9,770 bases of DNA from RGIG8748 sp045606045 (lineage in GTDB: Bacteria; Bacillota; Clostridia; UMGS1810). The DNA is taken from NCBI GenBank assembly GCA_045606045.1, contig JAZURE010000036.1:1-9770 (forward strand). Direction: 5' to 3'. Positions 1 to 5,286 of the stretch are shown one piece after another. The position numbers and the translations under genes were made by a program. The notes below the pieces were generated by a model that was given only the letters and a program-made list of their open reading frames with translations, was not told where the DNA came from and searched no databases. Each line of letters starts with the position of its first letter. The first letter of the stretch is position 1.

Positions 1-1110
1 TTTATTTGATGTAGACATACTAGCAACAATATGTTTTTTACTCGAATCTAAATTGTATTTTGCAGACCTAGATGTACCCGAGAATGTTATAGATGATAGT
101 GTGGTATATGTTTCGTTACCATCAAACTCATATATGCCAAGTGTCCAAGTTTCTGTATCATGACCGCTTTTAACAGTTACAGACAAGGTTATCTGTGTTA
201 AGCCAGACGGAAGTTCAAAACCAAGCCTATTTGTGCCATTCACATTGTAAGTAGCCCAGTTATTAACATTGTCGTCAAACAAATTCTTCCCACACACAAC
301 CTGCTCCACACTTCCGCTATCTCCGACACTCTCCAACGCTTGCGGATAGTTTGGGTTTGGTGAGGGCATACCGCCTGTGTATGGTTCCCAGGTGTTGTCA
401 TATTTATCGGCTTCCACGATAAAAGGTTTAACAAGCACATTGTTTAGAACAGCACCCGCACTCCACTGAACTAACATTAGGATTTGTGACTCTTCAGTTA
501 GAGTTAAAGATATGGTTCCTTGGCTTTTGGTGGTTCTATATTCTGATATGGTCGGGTCATATACCATCACATAACAAGTAGACGATGCCACGCCACCACA
601 TATATATTTTCCAGCAGGTAATGTAATCTTGTTATTAAAGTGGAAATAAAAATTAGTCACTTGTGAGCCTGTTGATGTTCCGTTTAACAATACAGAGCCA
701 TCATCATTAACAGTTACCGCAACACCAAGTCGAGAAGAGACACTGCTTTCATCATAAGGATACGGCAACAAATTCTTCCCAGTAGTACTAAACTGCTTCG
801 TTTTGCCATAAAGTTTAAGTTTAGGTATAGGTGCTCTTGAAGCGTTAGATAAAGAAATAAGGCTGCCTTCTTCGCTGCATACTATACTCCTGGTTTCATA
901 ACCTTCGTCCTCTAACAAAGCCTTCCAAACGTATTTACCATCTGTTGTGACTTCGGTACATTTATAAATGTTTTTCTTTTCTGAATCAACATCTATCCCA
1001 AACAAGCCTACAGCTCCTTCAGTAGTGGCTTTAGGTACACCATGCAATGTTATACACGGTGTTTGTTTAGCTGCTGTACCGAATAAATCAAAGGATTCTA
1101 CAAAATTCAT
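1..1110 (-). CDS. Tail fibre / receptor-binding protein, 3'-truncated by the window edge
   Basis: The frame is open for 370 codons from ATG at 1110 to the left edge, with no stop inside the window, so the C-terminus is missing. An AGGAGG site lies 8 bases before the ATG, and the gene starts 17 bases after the preceding stop. The N-terminal 90 residues contain FGTAAKQTPCITLHGVP and probably form the attachment part. Residues 91-119 read IPKLKLYGKTKQFSTTGKNL, then LPYPY. Further on come WEPYTGGMPSPNPNYP (241-256) and a second GKNLF (274-278). The GKNL / EPYTGG / PSPxxPQ pattern is familiar from Firmicutes phage tail-fibre and upper-baseplate proteins, where beta-sandwich modules bind cell-surface glycans. 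No signal peptide or membrane segment is visible. Structural role is confident; the exact position (fibre, spike or baseplate) and ligand are unknown. Confidence 0.8.
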   Translation of the reverse strand, partial: MNFVESFDLFGTAAKQTPCITLHGVPKATTEGAVGLFGIDVDSEKKNIYKCTEVTTDGKYVWKALLEDEGYETRSIVCSEEGSLISLSNASRAPIPKLKLYGKTKQFSTTGKNLLPYPYDESSVSSRLGVAVTVNDDGSVLLNGTSTGSQVTNFYFHFNNKITLPAGKYICGGVASSTCYVMVYDPTISEYRTTKSQGTISLTLTEESQILMLVQWSAGAVLNNVLVKPFIVEADKYDNTWEPYTGGMPSPNPNYPQALESVGDSGSVEQVVCGKNLFDDNVNNWATYNVNGTNRLGFELPSGLTQITLSVTVKSGHDTETWTLGIYEFDGNETYTTLSSITFSGTSRSAKYNLDSSKKHIVASMSTSNK

Positions 1111-1127
1111 AACAACAACCTCCTTTA

Positions 1128-2426
1128 TCAGTTATTACTTTGTACTAATTTTAAAACGGTGTTTTCAACCGTGGCAATTATAGCAGTTTCACTTGTTAGC
1201 TTAAATACACCGTTTGCGATACTTGAGGTAATAGTGCCAATGCCGGGTATACCTTGTTCACCTTGGTCGCCCTTATCACCTTTGGGGCCTTGTATACCCT
1301 GGTCGCCTTTATCGCCTTTATCGCCCTTGTCACCTTTGAGACCTTGTATGCCTCGGTCTCCTTGGTCGCCCTTGTCACCTTTCAAGGCTTCCAGTTGCTC
1401 GGGGGTGAAGTCTTCGTATGTGAATGCATCACCTTTATCTCCTTTATAGCCTTGGTCGCCCTTATCACCTTTGGGGCCTTGGTCGCCCTTGTCTCCCTCA
1501 GGGCCTTGGTCACCTTTCTCACCTTTCTCACCTTTGTCACCTTTGGGGCCTTTTAATTCAGCGAGTTGTTCAAGTGTAAAGTCGGCATATGTAAAAGCTC
1601 TCCCTTGTGGACCTTGCATTCCTTGTGGTCCTTGTGGTCCCATTAAAGCTTTTAACTGTTCTTTTGTAAAGTCATCATATGTGAAAGGGTCTCCTTTATC
1701 ACCTTTGTCACCCTTAAAACCCATGTCTCCCTTATCTCCTTTAAGACCTTTCAAGGCTTCCAATTGTTCAAGAGTAAAATCATCATATGTAAATGGTTTC
1801 CCCGGGGGTCCATCGAAATAATCAATATTTTTGCGAGGAGTGTAACCGTCTTTTCCATCGATACCATCTCTGCCATCCTTGCCTTTAAACATTGCGGCAT
1901 TATTCTGCAGATACGTCATTACAATATCGTATATTTTTGTCTCGGAAAGTGCATCACCAAATTTCTCGGCGATTACATAGGTGAGTTCCCTTACTATGTT
2001 TTCGCGCTCTATATCTGACAAACCATTTCCCATAGTAGATTTCGGTGGCATTGCCCTTAGTTTTTTTGTTGCATCTATGGGCATATGCGTTTTGTTATAA
2101 TGTTTCTTATACTCCATCATATATGTGTTATACGACGCAGATGAATTATTGTATCTTGCTATCTCGCCATTTTCCTTGTCAATCATCATCTTAAGATATT
2201 CCGTATAGAGTCTGTCATATGGACTTGGTACAATAAGAGGTACAGAGAGTTTATCTTCCGAATACCCTTCAAAGTCATCGTATCTCCCGTCATATCCTTC
2301 ATGCGTCTTTAGAACATCATTGATAATGATTTCCTCTATAAAGGAAAGCCACATAACCTTGTCCCTAATTGTGTACTGATTAGGCTTTATACTATCAACA
2401 ATGTCAATACATTCCTTTATAATCAT
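1128..2426 (-). CDS. Collagen-like phage structural protein with a connector-like N-terminal domain
   Basis: 432 residues; ATG at 2426 with GGGAG 7 bases upstream. Residues 1-125 are non-repetitive and include VPSPYDRLYTEYLKMMID and RYNNSSASYNTYMMEYKKHY. This resembles, from memory, small proteins found just after the capsid gene in clostridial phages, which I take to be head-tail connector-like; this is inference. Residues 135-180 look helical. From 181 to 396 the chain is mostly Gly-X-Y triplets, rich in GDKGD and GPQGPQG, which form a collagen triple helix and imply a trimer. Four copies of a 17-residue insert, FTYxDFTxEQLxxLxG, interrupt it. Residues 397-432 form a short non-collagen tip that could cap or register the trimer. 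A GKDGYTP element, common in tail fibres, sits at 191-197. It could equally be a head fibre or a tail-fibre base. Structural role is confident, location in the virion is not. Confidence 0.82.
   Translation of the reverse strand: MIIKECIDIVDSIKPNQYTIRDKVMWLSFIEEIIINDVLKTHEGYDGRYDDFEGYSEDKLSVPLIVPSPYDRLYTEYLKMMIDKENGEIARYNNSSASYNTYMMEYKKHYNKTHMPIDATKKLRAMPPKSTMGNGLSDIERENIVRELTYVIAEKFGDALSETKIYDIVMTYLQNNAAMFKGKDGRDGIDGKDGYTPRKNIDYFDGPPGKPFTYDDFTLEQLEALKGLKGDKGDMGFKGDKGDKGDPFTYDDFTKEQLKALMGPQGPQGMQGPQGRAFTYADFTLEQLAELKGPKGDKGEKGEKGDQGPEGDKGDQGPKGDKGDQGYKGDKGDAFTYEDFTPEQLEALKGDKGDQGDRGIQGLKGDKGDKGDKGDQGIQGPKGDKGDQGEQGIPGIGTITSSIANGVFKLTSETAIIATVENTVLKLVQSNN
1377..1796 (-). repeat. Four copies of a 17-residue module inside the collagen-like region
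   Basis: The module [P/A]FTYxDFTxEQLxxLxG is encoded at 1746-1796, 1638-1688, 1548-1598 and 1377-1427 (residues 211-227, 247-263, 277-293 and 334-350). Variants read DDFTLEQLEALKG, DDFTKEQLKALMG, ADFTLEQLAELKG and EDFTPEQLEALKG. The copies are separated by whole numbers of Gly-X-Y triplets, so triple-helix phase can resume after each. The DNA copies differ at several bases, including silent ones, which suggests an old duplication kept by selection on the protein. The EQLxxLKG part looks like a short amphipathic helix; I infer trimer clamps or hinges between collagen rods. Confidence 0.85.
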
Positions 2427-2440
2427 CTCATCACTCCCTT

Positions 2441-2490
2441 AAAGAAAAAGGATGGACTTGAACATCAAATATAATGCTCTCGTCCATCCT
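2441..2490 (-). terminator. Rho-independent terminator after the 90-residue gene
   Basis: AGGATGGAC at 2449-2457 is perfectly complementary to GTCCATCCT at 2482-2490, giving a 9-bp stem around a 24-base loop. Read on the minus strand, the hairpin lies 12 bases after the stop of the 90-residue gene and is followed at once by TTTTTCTTT (2441-2449). The large loop makes it weaker than a classical terminator. Partial read-through would lower expression of the collagen-like and fibre genes relative to the capsid. Confidence 0.7.
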
Positions 2491-2502
2491 CCTTAATCGT
2501 AA

Positions 2503-2775
2503 TTATAGGCCCAGTTCCTTTTCCTTTTCTTTCTGTTTTTTTTCAAGGTCATCTACATACTCGAGTGCGTATTCCTCTGCTTTTTCGCCATTACGAATAA
2601 CCTCTGCAAGTTCTTCGGGGATTTCAACTTCTTCACCCCTCTTGAGTATGTAATTCTTGCCATTTACCGAAAAGAATTCTTCCTGTATTGCATTCTGACC
2701 GGGCAATCTCGGAAGCTTACCTATAACCCTTTTGCCTTTTGTAGCATTATCTGCCTTTTTAATTGTATCTGCCAT
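2503..2775 (-). CDS. Small conserved phage protein downstream of the major capsid gene
   Basis: 90 residues. The ATG at 2775 (MADTIKKADN) has GGAGG with a 5-base spacer; a longer frame to 2787 lacks a comparable site. The N-terminal third is basic and includes GKRVIGKLPRLPGQN. The middle reads FFSVNGKNYILKRGEEVEIP, followed by EELAEVIRNGEKAEEYALEY and a Lys/Glu-rich C-terminus. The pattern VNGKxYxxKRGxEVExPE followed by a helix is one I recognise from short uncharacterised proteins encoded immediately after the capsid gene in Firmicutes phages. That position suggests a capsid-associated or head-completion protein, but no function is established from sequence. The gene is isolated by an inverted repeat upstream and a terminator downstream, which suggests that its dose is controlled separately. 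Reality of the gene is confident; role is open. Confidence 0.8.
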   Translation of the reverse strand: MADTIKKADNATKGKRVIGKLPRLPGQNAIQEEFFSVNGKNYILKRGEEVEIPEELAEVIRNGEKAEEYALEYVDDLEKKQKEKEKELGL

Positions 2776-2804
2776 AATTTCCTCCAAAAAATAAGGTATT
2801 TACA

Positions 2805-2829
2805 AGGAGCAGATGGCGAGTCTGCTCCT
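2805..2829 (-). promoter_or_regulatory. Strong intergenic hairpin after the capsid gene
   Basis: AGGAGCAGA (2805-2813) and TCTGCTCCT (2821-2829) form a perfect 9-bp stem with a 7-base loop, 15 bases after the capsid stop codon. On the minus strand it is followed by TTGTAAATACC and then TTATTTTTT, so the U tract is displaced. It may be a weak terminator or a 3'-stabilising hairpin for the abundant capsid message. Confidence 0.6.
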
Positions 2830-2844
2830 CGCATTTTGAATGAA

Positions 2845-3849
2845 TTAGTTTGCTTCGTCTACATCACCGAAGAATGAGCCGGATTCTACACGAAGCATCC
2901 TTTCCTGGTACAGTATCTTAGCACCATGGCAGAATTTGTAACCAATAGTGCCAAACTGATTTAAGGGACCGCCTATCTGTTCCTTGGTCTTGATAATCAT
3001 TTCCATGCCTTCTCCCTGAGGGTCTAAGATACCAAAAGCTTTAGCACCAAAGAAGAGGGTAGCATAAACCGCATCCCCACCGTCCTTCCAAACCTTTGCG
3101 TTTGTGCTTTCGATAAATCTTACACCGTGAAGTTCACCGATTTCACCGTTGAAAATGGGTGTTACATCTGCATACTTGTGAGCATCTTTCCAATCCTCAG
3201 ACTTTCTGAGGTCATAAGCAACAGAAGGATGGATAATCGCAACATATTTCCCGTTTATCTTCGGAGCTTTGTTCTTCTTAAGCCATGTGTTTGCTCTGCT
3301 TACCATATCAGGCGTAAGTATACAAGACCTTGTGATGTTTGCTCTCGACTTAACCTCGGTTTCACCATCGGGACAGTACATTACAGAGTTGCCACCAACG
3401 AGAATATTTCTTGTAAGGGTATCGTAGGTTTCACCCTCTGCTGCACCCATTTCCTCGGTAGCATTGAAGATTACATCATCATAAGATTCAAGCTCAAGTC
3501 TGTCGGTTATAGCCACATAGTCACCGTGCTGGCTTATTTCAGCTTCGATTTTGGTCATTCCGAATGTCTGACCTGTAGGGATTACACCTTCGCGAAGGGG
3601 AGTAAGGGCCTTGGCAAAAGTATTGAATTTTCTCCATTCAATCTTCCCACCCTTCATAGGATGCTTTTCTCCAAGCTGTGTGAACACCATTGTCTCCCTT
3701 GCATTCTCAAGAAGAGTGGTGTCATAGAATGACTTCATTGTCGGAGACATAGAAGACTGTGTGGTTACATTAACCGGGTTAGTTGTAGGTGCTCCTGCCT
3801 GACCTTCCGACCAAGCAAAAAGCTGAATGTTAAACATTAAATCTTTCAC
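2845..3849 (-). CDS. Major capsid protein, N4-gp56 family
   Basis: 334 residues forming the icosahedral shell. I place it in the N4-gp56 family of HK97-fold capsid proteins from GGKIEWRKFNTFAKALTPL (67-85), REGVIPTG (86-93), SQHGDYVAITDRLEL (106-120) and the following EEMGAAEGETYDTLTRNIL, all typical of that family; length also fits. Start is GTG at 3849, with AAGGAGG 8 bases upstream; an internal ATG four codons later would sit 20 bases from that site. The first twelve residues, MKDLMFNIQLFA, match the leader removed from ribosomal protein L27 by Prp, so cleavage after F11 is predicted, with mature protein starting AWSEG. The gene follows the scaffold after 45 bases and precedes a strong hairpin. 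No HK97-type delta domain is evident; assembly is expected to use the separate scaffold. Confidence 0.93.
   Translation of the reverse strand: MKDLMFNIQLFAWSEGQAGAPTTNPVNVTTQSSMSPTMKSFYDTTLLENARETMVFTQLGEKHPMKGGKIEWRKFNTFAKALTPLREGVIPTGQTFGMTKIEAEISQHGDYVAITDRLELESYDDVIFNATEEMGAAEGETYDTLTRNILVGGNSVMYCPDGETEVKSRANITRSCILTPDMVSRANTWLKKNKAPKINGKYVAIIHPSVAYDLRKSEDWKDAHKYADVTPIFNGEIGELHGVRFIESTNAKVWKDGGDAVYATLFFGAKAFGILDPQGEGMEMIIKTKEQIGGPLNQFGTIGYKFCHGAKILYQERMLRVESGSFFGDVDEAN
3814..3834 (-). other. Predicted Prp cleavage site at the capsid protein N-terminus
   Basis: Residues 6-12, FNIQLF-A, with the predicted cut after F11. The L27 site cut by staphylococcal Prp is LNLQFF-A. Asn, Gln, the last Phe and the Ala after the cut are retained, and the other changes are hydrophobic for hydrophobic. 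The distance from the start codon is also close (11 versus 9 residues). Confidence 0.75.
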
Positions 3850-3857
3850 TATAATTT

Positions 3858-3905
3858 CCTCCTTGTTATAACAGGGAGGTATTTATTTTGTTTTTTATCT
3901 CCCTG
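3858..3905 (-). promoter_or_regulatory. Inverted repeat spanning the scaffold stop and capsid ribosome-binding region
   Basis: CAGGGAG (3872-3878) and CTCCCTG (3899-3905) are perfect complements with a 20-base A/T-rich loop. In the mRNA the upstream arm lies in the last codons of scaffold. The downstream arm contains CCTCC (complement of 3875-3879), which could instead pair with the GGAGG of the capsid Shine-Dalgarno site (complement of 3858-3862) across a 12-base loop. The two folds exclude each other. There is no U tract after the repeat, so it is not a good terminator; translational tuning or mRNA processing is more likely. Confidence 0.5.
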
Positions 3906-4872
3906 CTTGTTTTCTTCGTTGTTCTTCAGCATACTTCCTTATATCCTGAAGACTCATGTTTTTGAAATCCTCATGTACAACAGAAGGAGCAGAGGAAGAT
4001 ATTCCGTTCTCTATGGGTCTTGCCTTGTTGGAAGCAACCGCCTGTGCAGTTTGGCTCTGTATCTGTCTTGATGCCATCTGCACCGTATTGGCAATTATCT
4101 CATTATAGTGGCAAGCCATAAATGCCGCCGTAGTATCTCCATTGTTCACCGCACAAAGCTTGCGAAATCTCTCGTCCTGCATTTCGGTTTCAAGGTCAAA
4201 CTGAGGGAACTGAGCTTTTGTCTTTTCGGCATTTTGCCTTAAGACCATAATGTGTTGTCGCATCTGTTCCTGTTTTGCCTTTTCTTCCTCTTGTGCATCG
4301 TATCGAGCCGCTTTTCTCTCCATAGTGACGATTCTTCGTGCCTCTTCGGGCGAGATATCATGTTTCATGGCATAATTCTCATAATAAGAGTCATCGGCTT
4401 CAATCTTTTCCGCGAGAGTTTCTAGGAAATTCTCGTCTTCGGGATTTATGCCGTACTTGTAGGCTACTGTGTCAAGGATAGCCTTGTGCTTGCCAAGGTC
4501 TGCTTCTATACCCTTGTACTTCTTGAGCCTTTCGTTAATCGTCTTTTTTACAAAAGCTTCATGCTCTTCCTTATAATCTTCGGACTTAATAAGGTCCATA
4601 TAGGAAAGTTTTTCCGTTGTACCCTGGTCATTGGTAGTTTGACCGTTATCCGAACTGTCTGTAGTAGCATTGGTTGTACTTCCCGTCTGCTTTTCTTTGG
4701 CTTTCGAATAATATTTTCGTGCCTTCTCGGGGATGGAGGCGAGTATTTTATCTTCTCCCGAATCGTTGTTGCCTAAAGCTTCTCCGACAGATGCAGATGC
4801 AGAGCCACCATCTCCGCCATCTCCACCGCCATCAGCGAATAACTGAAGGTTTAACAGTAATCGTTTTCGCAT
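3895..4872 (-). CDS. Capsid scaffold protein
   Basis: 325 residues; ATG at 4872 with GGAG 9 bases upstream. It is assigned as scaffold from position directly before the capsid gene and from composition, not a sequence signature. After a hydrophobic leader MRKRLLLNLQLFA comes a Gly/Asp/Ser-rich linker (14-38), then a Thr/Asn/Gln-rich stretch (62-86), then a long, highly charged, probably coiled-coil region (about 90-275). The C-terminus (302-325, EDFKNMSLQDIRKYAEEQRR and onward) is a short basic helix, as in scaffolds whose C-terminal helix contacts the capsid protein. NLQLF-A at residues 8-13 predicts cleavage after F12 by the neighbouring Prp-like protease, leaving a mature ADGGG end. Scaffolds are normally removed from the procapsid before or during DNA packaging. 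No enzymatic motif is visible; a protease fusion can be excluded. Confidence 0.85.
   Translation of the reverse strand: MRKRLLLNLQLFADGGGDGGDGGSASASVGEALGNNDSGEDKILASIPEKARKYYSKAKEKQTGSTTNATTDSSDNGQTTNDQGTTEKLSYMDLIKSEDYKEEHEAFVKKTINERLKKYKGIEADLGKHKAILDTVAYKYGINPEDENFLETLAEKIEADDSYYENYAMKHDISPEEARRIVTMERKAARYDAQEEEKAKQEQMRQHIMVLRQNAEKTKAQFPQFDLETEMQDERFRKLCAVNNGDTTAAFMACHYNEIIANTVQMASRQIQSQTAQAVASNKARPIENGISSSAPSVVHEDFKNMSLQDIRKYAEEQRRKQAGR
4834..4854 (-). other. Predicted Prp cleavage site at the scaffold N-terminus
   Basis: Residues 7-13, LNLQLF-A, differ from the L27 site LNLQFF-A at one position (F to L). Cleavage is predicted between F12 and A13. The site is preceded by a basic stretch MRKRLL, somewhat longer than the L27 leader. 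Confidence 0.78.
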
Positions 4873-4928
4873 GTATAAATGCTCCTTTTAATTTCTGCAG
4901 TTAAGGATGCGAGCCTTTTATAATTTAA

Positions 4929-5276
4929 TTATAACTTATCTTTTTGAGGTATTTCTAACCCCCCTATTGAAAAACTCACATTTTCTTTGTAGTTTTTTGC
5001 GACAAGCTCAAGCCCTGTGAGAATTGTCCAGTATATCAACGATACATTTGCCTCAAATTCTTCCTTTGGTTTGCATGACAGATGTCCATTTCCGTCCTCA
5101 TCACAAAACACAATGTCTTCGGAAAGCATTTCCTTTGAATTGCATAATGTCTCTGACAATGTATAAAAAAGGGTAGATATAGCCGCGCAGACTATATCTT
5201 CACCTTTTTTGCCGTGTTCTGCGTGTCCCGTAACATCAAGTGTAAAGGTTTTTGGCTTAAATTCTATGTTTATCAT
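4929..5276 (-). CDS. prp: Prp-type cysteine protease (ribosomal-processing protease homologue), predicted head maturation protease
   Basis: 115 residues, close to the roughly 106 of cellular Prp (YsxB family). The diagnostic block is GHAEHGKKGEDIVCAAISTL. The predicted catalytic pair is H18 and C30, with D27 also conserved; the 12-residue His-to-Cys spacing equals that of Staphylococcus aureus Prp (H22, C34). The C-terminal ILTGLELVAKNYKENVSF also matches the family. The start ATG at 5276 (MINIEFKPK) has GGAG 6 bases upstream, overlapping the portal stop; upstream frame codons lie inside the portal gene and are rejected. Cellular Prp removes the N-terminal leader of ribosomal protein L27. Here it sits between portal and scaffold, where prohead proteases usually occur, and the next two products carry L27-like sites. 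I infer that it processes scaffold and capsid. Family assignment is strong; substrate assignment is inference. Confidence 0.93.
   Translation of the reverse strand: MINIEFKPKTFTLDVTGHAEHGKKGEDIVCAAISTLFYTLSETLCNSKEMLSEDIVFCDEDGNGHLSCKPKEEFEANVSLIYWTILTGLELVAKNYKENVSFSIGGLEIPQKDKL
4950..4964. repeat. 15-base repeat, copy 1 (inside the Prp-like gene)
   Basis: TATTTCTAACCCCCC occurs here and identically at 9330-9344. On the minus strand this copy encodes GGLEI near the protease C-terminus. Confidence 0.55.
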
Positions 5277-5286
5277 ACACGACTCC

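Noticed and set aside
1248..1560. Short repeated units suggesting a CRISPR array or tandem satellite
   Set aside because: The repetition follows 9-base Gly-X-Y codons in frame, with variable lengths and no unique spacers; it is coding repeat.
1159..1821. Three overlapping plus-strand frames rich in Pro-Leu-Ser or Leu-Val-Thr-Phe repeats
   Set aside because: They are the antisense reading of the Gly-X-Y codons; the periodicity keeps every frame open. They have no ribosome-binding sites and no recognisable domains.
3127..3732. A 201-residue plus-strand frame opposite the capsid gene
   Set aside because: It lies wholly within the well-supported capsid coding region, has no family resemblance and no Shine-Dalgarno site.
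2794..3885. The nine-base word AGGTATTTA in the spacers at 2794-2802 and 3877-3885
   Set aside because: Both are A/T-rich and short; two occurrences in 10 kb are not far from chance and their positions relative to the hairpins differ.
4903..4933. AAGG/CCTT and TTATAAT/ATTATAA inverted repeats after the protease gene
   Set aside because: The first has only 4 bp and the second is pure A/T; neither is convincing as a terminator or operator.
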